Below are positions 16,039 through 23,633 of a DNA stretch of 64,000 nt, in pieces; position 1 is the stretch's first letter, and each line of letters begins with the position of its first letter. The notes below the pieces were generated by a model. The model had not been told where the DNA came from and made no database searches. It saw only the letters and a program-made list of their open reading frames with translations. Made by a program: the position numbers and the translations under genes. This DNA is from Flavobacterium gelatinilyticum. GTDB taxonomy: Bacteria > Bacteroidota > Bacteroidia > Flavobacteriales > Flavobacteriaceae. The stretch spans positions 2,666,001 to 2,730,000 of the forward strand of contig NZ_CP114287.1 in assembly GCF_027111295.1 (NCBI RefSeq). Direction: 5' to 3'.

Positions 16039-16680
16039 TTAAAGTTGTTTAGTGGCGTTGTGATTTTTCTTTAAGGCTGCACGATATTCGTATAAAATGA
16101 TCTTAAAATCGTCCAGCATTTCATTGCTTAGTTCAGACGGATGAAAAGTATCATAGCCTTCTTTATATTCTTTAGCGTCTTTTCTTCCTCTTAGACTGCG
16201 GTCTTTATCGATGATATAAACGTGAGAAGTTCCAAGGTTTTGATTCAGTTTTTCTTTTAAATGCAGTCCGTCATAAAATTTTTGGATTTCTTCTTTTGAA
16301 GCAAATACAAAATTCCAGTTTTTAACATCGGTGAAAGGAGAAAGGGCATCCACAATTTTTTGTGCTTCTTTTTCTGTTCCAAGCGGACATAAAACTACAA
16401 ACTGAAGATCTTCAAAACCATTATAACGTTTATAGATTTTTTCATTCAGATTAAAATAATTACCCCTGTTTTCTAAAATATTAGAACCGGAAAAACCCAG
16501 GACTGAAATTTTTTTATCAAGAGAAATCTTTTTTCCGTTTAATGAATTCCAATTGCCAAAATCAGCAACTTTAGGTGTTATTACAGGAAGTGTTGTAAAA
16601 CTATTTACACCAGAAGCAAAAAATAAATAAGCTACAATAGGCAAAACAAAAAGTACAAAGAGAACTATATTTTTTTTCAT
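16039..16680 (-). CDS. SCO/thioredoxin-fold-like membrane-anchored protein lacking CxxxC
   Basis: 213 aa with one N-terminal membrane helix (about 4-24) and a soluble periplasmic domain. SVLGFSGSNILENR, LQFVVLCPLGTEKEA and SHVYIIDKDRSLRGR sit where a thioredoxin/SCO fold would have its central strands, but there is no CxxxC copper pair; the only Cys is in VVLCPLG. It has its own promoter element at 16706-16713 and is followed by the true SCO gene, so it may act with it in oxidase assembly. The fold call is inference. Confidence 0.65.
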   Translation of the reverse strand: MKKNIVLFVLFVLPIVAYLFFASGVNSFTTLPVITPKVADFGNWNSLNGKKISLDKKISVLGFSGSNILENRGNYFNLNEKIYKRYNGFEDLQFVVLCPLGTEKEAQKIVDALSPFTDVKNWNFVFASKEEIQKFYDGLHLKEKLNQNLGTSHVYIIDKDRSLRGRKDAKEYKEGYDTFHPSELSNEMLDDFKIILYEYRAALKKNHNATKQL

Positions 16681-16705
16681 TGTATTAACGGAAATTATTG
16701 AGGTA

Positions 16706-16713
16706 CAAAAATA
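16706..16713 (-). promoter_or_regulatory. Bacteroidota -7 promoter element
   Basis: The minus strand reads TATTTTTG (TAnnTTTG). Predicted start near 16702, leader about 22 nt to the ATG at 16680. It directly abuts the terminator at 16713-16743, so the assembly genes downstream form their own transcription unit. Confidence 0.6.
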
Positions 16714-16743
16714 AAAAAAGCTCCGTTAACCGGAGCTTTTTTT
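16713..16743 (-). terminator. Intrinsic terminator after the oxidase subunit IV gene
   Basis: AGCTCCG (16719-16725) pairs with CGGAGCT (16731-16737), loop TTAAC, with A and T runs extending the stem on both sides. On the minus strand a T-run follows. Confidence 0.85.
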
Positions 16744-16758
16744 CGAATTAATATCATG

Positions 16759-17109
16759 TTAAAAATTCCATTTAATGATAGAATCTTTAAAAACCCCATA
16801 AATATAATGTCCTTCTGTTAACAAGATGAACAATAAATATAAAACTAGGAAAATAACCGGTGAAACAACAGACCATCTAAAGCTGCTTTTCTCACCTTCC
16901 ATGTGCATAAATGCCCATACAATATAGTAAGCTTTGAATATTGTTAAGATATAAAATATCCAGTTTAATAAATTTAAACCGATAAAGTGTGTAAACTCTA
17001 ATGATTTTGGTTTATAGATACCTAAGATAACTTCTACTGTAGTTACTAGTGATAGTAATCCAAAAACAAACCAGATTCTTTTTGTATTTGATACGTGCTC
17101 GTGTGACAT
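16759..17109 (-). CDS. Cytochrome c oxidase subunit IV family protein
   Basis: 116 aa with three membrane helices (about 12-30, 42-63, 82-103). The polar segment KAYYIVWAFMHMEGEK between helices two and three is characteristic of bacterial subunit IV (COX4_pro). It follows the subunit III gene by 18 bp. Structural, non-catalytic subunit of the inner-membrane oxidase. Confidence 0.87.
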   Translation of the reverse strand: MSHEHVSNTKRIWFVFGLLSLVTTVEVILGIYKPKSLEFTHFIGLNLLNWIFYILTIFKAYYIVWAFMHMEGEKSSFRWSVVSPVIFLVLYLLFILLTEGHYIYGVFKDSIIKWNF

Positions 17110-17127
17110 AATAAATAAATCTAAAAA

Positions 17128-18114
17128 TTAAACTAGGTAGAAAACTGTAAATACAAATACCCAAACTAAATCTACGAAGTGCCAGTATAAACCAACTTTC
17201 TCAACCATTTCGTAGCTTCTTCTTTTCTCGTAAGTTCCTAACAATACATTAAAGAAAATAATGATGTTGATGATAACTCCGGAAAATACGTGGAATCCGT
17301 GGAATCCTGTGATAAAGAAAAAGAAATCAGCAAATAATTTATTACCGTATTCATTTCTAATAAGGTTTGCACCTTCTACAACGTATTTTGCATCAGCTAA
17401 ATGAGCTTCAGATTCTGCTCTTGTTAAAACTGTTTTTTTCTTTTCTGCAGTAAGCTTTTCTGTTCTGATTAATAAATCAGGATGTGCTTTAAAACCGGCC
17501 TGAATTTCAGCTACTGAATAAGTTGGCAGTGCCGCAGCATCTTCCATGAACCAAGATGTTTTGCTTCTTGTTAAAGCTTCTCTTTGTTCCGGTAATTTTT
17601 GTGCAAAATCAGCAAGTGCTACTCTTTTACCGTCTTTATCAACAAACTGCAGTAAGCTTCCTCCTACTGTCTCTACTGCACCGTACTCACCTTTAATGAA
17701 GTTTTTCCACTCCCATGCCTGAGAGCCAACGAAAATTAAACCTCCAATAATAGTTAAGAACATGTAAACAGCAACTTTTGACTTTTTTAATTGGTGTCCT
17801 GCATCAACAGCCAAAACCATTGTTACAGAAGAAAAGATCAAAATAAAAGTCATTAAGGCTACATAATACATAGGAGCCGAAACACCATGCATAAAAGGAA
17901 AGTGAGTAAACACTTCATCAGCCAATGGCCAGGTTTCGATAAATTTAAATCTAGAAAAACCATAAGCACCTAAGAATCCAGAGAATGTTAAGGCATCTGA
18001 TACGATAAAAAACCACATCATCATTTTACCATAACTTGCTCCTAATGGCTGGATTTCATGACCGCCTCCCCAAGTTTTTTCGTCGTTATTTGCAGTAGTT
18101 ACTGTCGCTTCCAT
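17128..18114 (-). CDS. Heme-copper oxidase subunit III with large loop insertion
   Basis: 328 aa. Membrane helices in the N-terminal half and two near the C-terminus match subunit III, including GFHGFHVFSGVIINIIIF and GLYWHFVDLVWVFVF. Between them (about residues 143-240) lies an extra soluble, charged region rich in K, E and A that has no counterpart in the 195-aa paralogue next door. Subunit III supports proton uptake and stability of subunit I in the inner membrane. It has a promoter element at 18139-18146, between the two paralogues. Confidence 0.9.
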   Translation of the reverse strand: MEATVTTANNDEKTWGGGHEIQPLGASYGKMMMWFFIVSDALTFSGFLGAYGFSRFKFIETWPLADEVFTHFPFMHGVSAPMYYVALMTFILIFSSVTMVLAVDAGHQLKKSKVAVYMFLTIIGGLIFVGSQAWEWKNFIKGEYGAVETVGGSLLQFVDKDGKRVALADFAQKLPEQREALTRSKTSWFMEDAAALPTYSVAEIQAGFKAHPDLLIRTEKLTAEKKKTVLTRAESEAHLADAKYVVEGANLIRNEYGNKLFADFFFFITGFHGFHVFSGVIINIIIFFNVLLGTYEKRRSYEMVEKVGLYWHFVDLVWVFVFTVFYLV

Positions 18115-18138
18115 AAAAGATATTCGTTAAAAAGTTCC

Positions 18139-18146
18139 CAAATTTA
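18139..18146 (-). promoter_or_regulatory. Bacteroidota -7 promoter element within the oxidase cluster
   Basis: The minus strand reads TAAATTTG (TAnnTTTG). Leader about 21 nt to the ATG at 18114; would act as an internal promoter. Confidence 0.5.
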
Positions 18147-18156
18147 CGTTTTTTTC

Positions 18157-18744
18157 TTATTTAAAGAAATATAAAAATAAAAATAATAATACCCACAATA
18201 GGTCTAAAAAGTGCCAATACATCGCACCTAGTTCTATTCCAAGAGTTTGAGTCGGATTGTATTTTTGTTTAAAATGATTATAAATTATAATTAAAAGTGA
18301 AATTATCCCGCCCGCAAGGTGCAGCAAGTGCATAACCGCAATTACATACAAAAATGTTGTAGTAATAGAGCTGCCTTGTCCTGTCATATAATAACCGCCT
18401 TCGATAATCTGACCAAATCCTGCAAATTGCAGTACTATAAATAAGATTCCTAAAGCTAATGTTGCCAGAAGAAAAGCGGTTGTTGCATTTCTGTTTCCGT
18501 TTGAAATTGCTTTTTTGGCTAAGTAAAAAGTAACGCTGCAGGCAATAATTACTGCTGTGCTGAAATAAAACGCACTTGGTATTTGAAAATTCTGCAGCCA
18601 GTCTGCTCTTGATTTACTTACCACAAATGCACTGGCAAGTCCTGCAAACATCATGGTCATACTAACCATTGCAAATAACAAAATCAATTTTGCTGATTTT
18701 GACTTTCTTACCTGCTCTTCGCTTGTTGTTAATGTCATTTCCAT
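18157..18744 (-). CDS. Heme-copper oxidase subunit III (short form)
   Basis: 195 aa with five predicted membrane helices. VMHLLHLAGGIISLL and LGAMYWHFLDLLWVLLFL carry the conserved His and the WHFxDxxW motif of subunit III. This is the usual length for the short bacterial form. It lies 2 bp downstream of ctaB and 42 bp upstream of the longer paralogue, so the oxidase probably has two subunit III-type chains, as seen in other flavobacteria. Confidence 0.9.
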   Translation of the reverse strand: MEMTLTTSEEQVRKSKSAKLILLFAMVSMTMMFAGLASAFVVSKSRADWLQNFQIPSAFYFSTAVIIACSVTFYLAKKAISNGNRNATTAFLLATLALGILFIVLQFAGFGQIIEGGYYMTGQGSSITTTFLYVIAVMHLLHLAGGIISLLIIIYNHFKQKYNPTQTLGIELGAMYWHFLDLLWVLLFLFLYFFK

Positions 18745-18746
18745 AA

Positions 18747-19649
18747 CTATCTTAAAAATTTGTCTACTATAAATACTATCTGCAATAAAGAAATATACGA
18801 CACACTAACCAACATTAATGTTCGTGCCGCTTTTGCAGTTCGCAGCTTATACAGCCGAACAGCATAAAACAACATCCATATTCCTAATAAAAATACCAAA
18901 ACTGCCGCAATTGGCGAAATAAACAACTGTCCTGTATACCCTAAAACAGGCAGTAATGATGCTATGATTAGCCAAATGGTATACAAAATAATCTGCAAAG
19001 CCGTTTTTCTGTCTTTATCTCCGGTTGGCAGCATAAAAATACCTGCTTTCGCATAATCATCAAACAAAAACCAACCAATGGACCAAAAATGAGGAAACTG
19101 CCAGAAAAACTGAATTAGAAATAAGGTTCCGGCTTCAATGCCAAATTCACCAGTGGCTGCTACCCAGCCTAACATAAACGGAATAGCTCCGGGAAAGGCA
19201 CCCACAAAAACTGATAATGGAGTTACCGTTTTTAATGGTGTATAAATACTGGTATATAAGAAAATTGAAATCGCTGCAAACATCGCCGACTTGGCGTTGA
19301 TCGTGTACAACAATGCAATACCTGTAATAGTAAGAAGACTGGCAACCAGTAATGCCGTAATTTTTGACATTCTGCCAGAAGCGACCGGACGATTTTTAGT
19401 TCGGTCCATTAACGAATCGATATCTTTTTCGATTACCTGATTAAAAGCATTGGAAGCTCCAACCATACAATAACCGCCAATTGCCAAAACAATCAGAACA
19501 CTCCATTTAAAAGGATGTTCATCATTCACTCCTAATAAATATCCGGCTATTGAGGAGAACAAAACACTAATAGCCAAACCAGCTTTTGTAATCTCCTTGA
19601 AATCCAGAAATATTGATTTTATTGAAAATGTATTTTTTGCTGCGTTCAA
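18747..19649 (-). CDS. ctaB: Protoheme IX farnesyltransferase (heme O synthase)
   Basis: 300 aa from TTG at 19649. The enzyme adds a farnesyl group to heme B to make heme O, the precursor of heme A. Motif NQVIEKDIDSLMDRTKNRP is the polyprenyltransferase NxxxDxxxD site, and a second aspartate-rich loop is FLFDDYAKAG; about eight membrane helices follow the UbiA plan. An in-frame TTG at 19694 would extend the protein, but it lies upstream of the predicted transcript start of the promoter at 19684-19691, so the downstream TTG (protein beginning MNAAKNTFSIKS) is preferred. First gene of the cluster. Confidence 0.93.
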   Translation of the reverse strand: MNAAKNTFSIKSIFLDFKEITKAGLAISVLFSSIAGYLLGVNDEHPFKWSVLIVLAIGGYCMVGASNAFNQVIEKDIDSLMDRTKNRPVASGRMSKITALLVASLLTITGIALLYTINAKSAMFAAISIFLYTSIYTPLKTVTPLSVFVGAFPGAIPFMLGWVAATGEFGIEAGTLFLIQFFWQFPHFWSIGWFLFDDYAKAGIFMLPTGDKDRKTALQIILYTIWLIIASLLPVLGYTGQLFISPIAAVLVFLLGIWMLFYAVRLYKLRTAKAARTLMLVSVSYISLLQIVFIVDKFLR

Positions 19650-19683
19650 TACCGTAGTCTTTGTGATTTTTTTTTGAGTGCTG

Positions 19684-19691
19684 CAAATGTA
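19684..19691 (-). promoter_or_regulatory. Bacteroidota -7 promoter element for ctaB
   Basis: The minus strand reads TACATTTG (TAnnTTTG). Predicted start near 19680 leaves a leader of about 31 nt to the TTG at 19649. Confidence 0.6.
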
Positions 19692-19807
19692 CAAATTAGA
19701 TTGTAGAATCTAAACCTCTAAAATTAGATTTTTTCCAATAAACCCTTTACAGAATAAGAACTTGCTAATCTTTAACACTATTATTTCGAAAAATCTTATT
19801 AAAAATC

Positions 19808-21916
19808 CTAGTAATCAAAATACCAGTTAAAGATATCAGAACGTAATCCGATGGTAAACCAGGTAGAGCTTTGTTTGAATGTTGCCGCAGTTTCCTGAGC
19901 CGGATCAAAGTTTCTGTAAATAAAATTTCCAAAGAGTTTTAAATTCGTCATCGGATTAATCAAATATCCTCCCTGAATGTCTGCAATAAAAACACTGGTT
20001 TTATTTCCCTGACCCACTTTTACTCCTTTATCATAAGGGCGGTTTTCATCGTAGCTTTTATAGATGTTGCCTCCGTAATTATAACTATCTTCTGCAGTGT
20101 CAAAGTCAAGTCCTCTTGTTCCCATTGTAAATTTAGCATCTGCAAAAAGACGTCCTTTATGGTAACGGCCAATTGCGACCAATTCGTTAAAATTCCCGCC
20201 CCACTGATGGCCGATGCTTTGATTATTATGTCCGTAATTCGTAATTACAGCACTGTGTGAATACACATACGGACGAACGTGATTGTATTCTAATTGCAGC
20301 AATAAGTCTTTAACCTTAAAAGCATTATAGTATTTTGCTCCTAACTGATACCCAAATTTATTTTTCCAGCTCTTCTCCCCTGCTCCCATATCGCTTACTG
20401 AAAACTCATCCAGCAAAAACTGACCGTAGAAATTCAGACTGTTGTTCCATTTGTATTTAGCTGTAGCTCCCAAAAGAGCATTTCCGCTTCTTGACGAAGA
20501 TGAAAATTCAACTGAACGGTAAAAAATAATTGGATTTACAAAATTAATATCAAAACCTCTGTTGTTTGTATCTGTCCAGACTACAGATTCAAAAAATCCT
20601 AAATTTAATTTATTCGAAACGTTCCAGCTCAAATAATGATTAGCCATGAATTTAGTCGCATAGGTTCTTTCAATCGTAACGTCAGGACGAACATCTTTCA
20701 GCCACATATAAGTGTTGGTGTATTTTATCTTCCAGAAGTTAGTATTGATTTTGAAATACGGATATGGGCTTGCTCCGTCACTTTCTAACAACGAACGGTA
20801 TCCGTCTCCAATAAAATTTCTACCGTAGCCCAATTGAAAATCAAATATTTTTCCCGGCGCAAACGTGATATTTGCTTCTGCCAAAGGAAAATCATAGGCA
20901 TCTGTCTTGAATCGTTTTGCAATTCCCATTCCCGGAATAATCGCAGGATTTCCTCCCGAAGGTTTTAGGGTTTCGGCATAACTGTTATAATATCCTGCAA
21001 ATCTCCCCTGACTTTCAAAAACGGTAGTCGTAAAGTTAATTTGCTTTCCTAAACCTCCTCTAAAATTCAGTGCACGCGTATTTACATACGAATATGACGC
21101 ATCAAGGTCTGAGGCTTTTCCCATTTGAAGATCTACGATTGGATTTAAAGCCAGCCAGTAATCTTCTCCCTGGATCTGCACCATATTTTCATTCCACCAT
21201 TTTCTTCCCAGCCAGCTTGAAACATTTTTTTGCAGCGACTGATTTACAGCTTTTAAATTGTAATACTTCGAAACCTCTGCATACGTATATGGCTTAGAAG
21301 CGGTGTGATTATTACTTCCAACCTGATTCATTGCTCCGTCAAACTGCGCGTAGTAGCTGTGAGAAAACGGGATATTTAAATGACTTTCAAATTCCGGCAT
21401 GTTGTATTTTTTATATACAATGCTGTCCAGTTCTGTCATTGGTTTTTCGACTGGCTGTAAAATTTCAGCAGCCGCCAAAGCTTCTGCTTCAATCTGACCG
21501 GCATTTTTTAAAGGAATATCTATTACAATTGTATACTTAGAATAAGTTGGTCTTCCGTTATAGGTTGACGGTTTTATTTTAGGAAATTTAGAAAAAGTAC
21601 GTTTTGCTTCTTCTGCCAGTTCATCATTTATTGCATTTACATAAATAACCTTAAACTCGCCATTTGCATCAACTTCAAAAAGCACCCTTACTTCACCTTT
21701 ATAATTATTCTGTTTCAGATCTGCCGGAACTTCAAAAGTATTATAAACAAAATCCTGAACTTCTCTGTAAAAACATTTTTCAAGTTCTTTTGCCTGAAGG
21801 TTTTCACATTTAGGAAAAACCGGAAACTGTTCCGATGCAAAACCGGGCTTTATATTTGCCTGACTAAAAACAAATAGAGGTAAAATAATAGCAATTGATA
21901 AAAAAAACTTATTCAC
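19808..21916 (-). CDS. remB: RemB-like gliding motility protein (TonB-C-like plus Wzi-type barrel)
   Basis: 702 aa. Signal peptide ends near FVFSQ. Residues about 60-135 (GEVRVLFEVDANGEFKVIYV ... KPSTYNGRP) resemble a TonB C-terminal-like domain. The remainder is rich in alternating aromatic strands and N/G turns typical of an outer-membrane beta-barrel of the capsule-assembly Wzi type, ending in aromatic WYFDY as outer-membrane barrels do. In F. johnsoniae, as I recall, remB lies a few genes from sprA with deoC, a vanZ-like gene and gcvH between, and this window has that order. Function in gliding is not biochemically defined. It lies 18 bp after deoC. Confidence 0.78.
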   Translation of the reverse strand: MNKFFLSIAIILPLFVFSQANIKPGFASEQFPVFPKCENLQAKELEKCFYREVQDFVYNTFEVPADLKQNNYKGEVRVLFEVDANGEFKVIYVNAINDELAEEAKRTFSKFPKIKPSTYNGRPTYSKYTIVIDIPLKNAGQIEAEALAAAEILQPVEKPMTELDSIVYKKYNMPEFESHLNIPFSHSYYAQFDGAMNQVGSNNHTASKPYTYAEVSKYYNLKAVNQSLQKNVSSWLGRKWWNENMVQIQGEDYWLALNPIVDLQMGKASDLDASYSYVNTRALNFRGGLGKQINFTTTVFESQGRFAGYYNSYAETLKPSGGNPAIIPGMGIAKRFKTDAYDFPLAEANITFAPGKIFDFQLGYGRNFIGDGYRSLLESDGASPYPYFKINTNFWKIKYTNTYMWLKDVRPDVTIERTYATKFMANHYLSWNVSNKLNLGFFESVVWTDTNNRGFDINFVNPIIFYRSVEFSSSSRSGNALLGATAKYKWNNSLNFYGQFLLDEFSVSDMGAGEKSWKNKFGYQLGAKYYNAFKVKDLLLQLEYNHVRPYVYSHSAVITNYGHNNQSIGHQWGGNFNELVAIGRYHKGRLFADAKFTMGTRGLDFDTAEDSYNYGGNIYKSYDENRPYDKGVKVGQGNKTSVFIADIQGGYLINPMTNLKLFGNFIYRNFDPAQETAATFKQSSTWFTIGLRSDIFNWYFDY

Positions 21917-21934
21917 GTAAATTGAGACTTTTAT

Positions 21935-22678
21935 TTAATATTGATTTGAGGTATTTTTCCCGTCAGCAATTGTTTTCGCTGCAGAAGTTCCGATACGTTT
22001 TACTCCTAAACTGATCATTTCAACAGCATCTTCATAAGACCTTACGCCGCCGGCCGCTTTTACAGACAGAGGTGATGCATTTTCTAACATTATAATTATA
22101 GAGTGAACCGTTGCACCGTTTGGCAGATTATTTTCTGTTTGATAAAATCCTGTAGATGATTTCACAAAAACCGAGGTATAGTCATCTTCTTTAAAATTTG
22201 AAATGACTACATTTTTTATTAAAGCAGAAAGCTGAATAATTTCTTTGTCGCTTAAAGCCGCTGCTTCGATAATCCATTTTACTGTTTTATTATTGGCAAG
22301 TCCTATCTGGGTGCCAATTAAAATTTCTTCTTTTACTAATGAAATATCGCCATTCTTAAAAGCTTCGTAGTTACAGACAAAATCCAAATCGTCTGCACCG
22401 TTTTCAACCGCTTCGTTTGCTTCTTTAATTTTGGTTTCTATAGATGACGTTCCTTCCGGAAAATCGATCACCGTACCCACAAGCAGAGCCGAATTGGCAT
22501 TTACAATCATTTCTTTAGCTAATGATACATATTCAGGTCTTATCATGATGAGTTTAAACTCTTCGTCAATAGCTTCCTGAATGGCATTTTTAACTACAAG
22601 ACTGTTTTCCTCTTCCGAAATTCCGGCCTGAGAAGCAGTTTTTAAATACGTAGAATCTAAATATTGCTTAATATTCAT
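21935..22678 (-). CDS. deoC: Deoxyribose-phosphate aldolase
   Basis: 247 aa. Cleaves 2-deoxyribose-5-phosphate to glyceraldehyde-3-phosphate and acetaldehyde. The Schiff-base lysine is in FVKSSTGF, the second active-site lysine in VKAAGGVRS, and the aspartate in DDLDFVCNY. Length fits the class I family. It has its own promoter element at 22702-22709 and is followed by the remB-like gene, probably on the same transcript though functionally unrelated. Confidence 0.95.
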   Translation of the reverse strand: MNIKQYLDSTYLKTASQAGISEEENSLVVKNAIQEAIDEEFKLIMIRPEYVSLAKEMIVNANSALLVGTVIDFPEGTSSIETKIKEANEAVENGADDLDFVCNYEAFKNGDISLVKEEILIGTQIGLANNKTVKWIIEAAALSDKEIIQLSALIKNVVISNFKEDDYTSVFVKSSTGFYQTENNLPNGATVHSIIIMLENASPLSVKAAGGVRSYEDAVEMISLGVKRIGTSAAKTIADGKNTSNQY

Positions 22679-22701
22679 TGTTTTGCAGTTAAAAATAAGG
22701 G

Positions 22702-22709
22702 CAAAAATA
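22702..22709 (-). promoter_or_regulatory. Bacteroidota -7 promoter element for deoC
   Basis: The minus strand reads TATTTTTG (TAnnTTTG); leader about 20 nt to the ATG at 22678. Confidence 0.55.
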
Positions 22710-22760
22710 CATTTAAATTCACAAAAAATACTGTTTTAAAAGCTTGATTTTTCGGCAATA

Positions 22761-22780
22761 AAAAACCCACCGAAGTGGGT
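22761..22780 (-). terminator. Intrinsic terminator after vanZ-like gene
   Basis: ACCCAC (22765-22770) pairs with GTGGGT (22775-22780), loop CGAA, followed on the minus strand by a T-run. Ends the gcvH-vanZ unit 10 bp after its stop. Confidence 0.85.
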
Positions 22781-22790
22781 AATTATATTC

Positions 22791-23174
22791 CTATATTTTA
22801 TCGATCTGCTTTTTAAAGGCTATGGCTGAGAAAACGGCCGCGACTGCCCCTAATGCATTTGCCAAAACATCTGATACATCTGAAGCTCTGGTTACCGTAA
22901 AAACACCCTGCAGGATTTCGATTGTTATTCCAAAAAAAACAGAAAATATAAACGAAACCAAATAGGCTTTATACTCATTTGCATCTCTGCCTTTCAGTTC
23001 TTTTTTGAAGAACAAAATCCAGGAAATCGTAAAACCGAAATGAAAACAGAAGTGTACAATTTTATCAATGCTCGGGAAATTAACTACCGGAATATTGCCT
23101 GAATCCATTAAACAAAAATAAGCAATGATTCCTGAGCAGACTATTGCCCAGATTAACAGTAATTGTTTAGGCAC
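22791..23174 (-). CDS. VanZ-like family membrane protein
   Basis: 127 aa from GTG at 23174. Four membrane helices with the VanZ-like pattern [14 protein letters not shown] and [10 protein letters not shown]..........D..ANALGA. The GTG overlaps the last 8 bp of gcvH, the usual coupling; a longer reading starting at 23228 would overlap gcvH by 62 bp and lacks a signal or helix there. VanZ proteins are named after a teicoplanin-resistance gene, but the role of the chromosomal family members is not known. Confidence 0.85.
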   Translation of the reverse strand: MPKQLLLIWAIVCSGIIAYFCLMDSGNIPVVNFPSIDKIVHFCFHFGFTISWILFFKKELKGRDANEYKAYLVSFIFSVFFGITIEILQGVFTVTRASDVSDVLANALGAVAAVFSAIAFKKQIDKI

Positions 23175-23547
23175 CGATAAGTTGTTTATAAGCTTCGTCA
23201 GACAATAATGAATCGATTTCTGATGCATCAGAAATTTTAACTTTGATCATCCATCCATCTCCATAAGGATCAGAGTTTACTGTCTCAGGAGCGCTTTCTA
23301 AATCTTCATTAAAAGCAATGATTTCGCCGCTTAAAGGCAAGAATAAATCCGAAACTGTTTTTACAGCTTCAACTGTTCCAAAAACCTCATCTTTAGCAAG
23401 TGTCTGATCTAAAGTTTCTACCTCAACATACACGATATCCCCTAACTCTTTTTGTGCAAAATGAGTAATTCCTACAGTTGCAACATCGCCTTCGATGCTA
23501 ACCCATTCGTGATCTTTTGTGTACTTTAAATTTGCTGGTATGCTCAT
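23167..23547 (-). CDS. gcvH: Glycine cleavage system H protein
   Basis: 126 aa, standard length. Carries the lipoyl-bound methylamine intermediate between the P, T and L proteins of glycine cleavage. The lipoylation site is K63 in [14 protein letters not shown]. It has its own promoter element at 23589-23596. The P and T genes are not in the window. Its neighbourhood between sprA and the remB-like gene is the arrangement I recall from F. johnsoniae. Confidence 0.97.
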   Translation of the reverse strand: MSIPANLKYTKDHEWVSIEGDVATVGITHFAQKELGDIVYVEVETLDQTLAKDEVFGTVEAVKTVSDLFLPLSGEIIAFNEDLESAPETVNSDPYGDGWMIKVKISDASEIDSLLSDEAYKQLIGA

Positions 23548-23588
23548 AATTGTATGTTTGAAAAATTGATAATTTAGTAATTATGTCA

Positions 23589-23596
23589 CAAATGTA
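23589..23596 (-). promoter_or_regulatory. Bacteroidota -7 promoter element for gcvH
   Basis: The minus strand reads TACATTTG (TAnnTTTG); leader about 38 nt to the ATG at 23547. Confidence 0.6.
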
Positions 23597-23633
23597 ATGA
23601 TCTTCTAATAAATTCCTGTTTAGAAAACTAAAT

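Noticed and set aside
19707..19730. Inverted repeat AATCTAA/TTAGATT with T-run on plus
   Set aside because: Orientation fits only plus-strand transcription, and no plus-strand gene ends there; a weak AT-rich stem.
23175..23228. Longer start for the vanZ-like gene
   Set aside because: Would overlap gcvH by 62 bp; the GTG at 23174 gives the usual short overlap and a helix-first protein.
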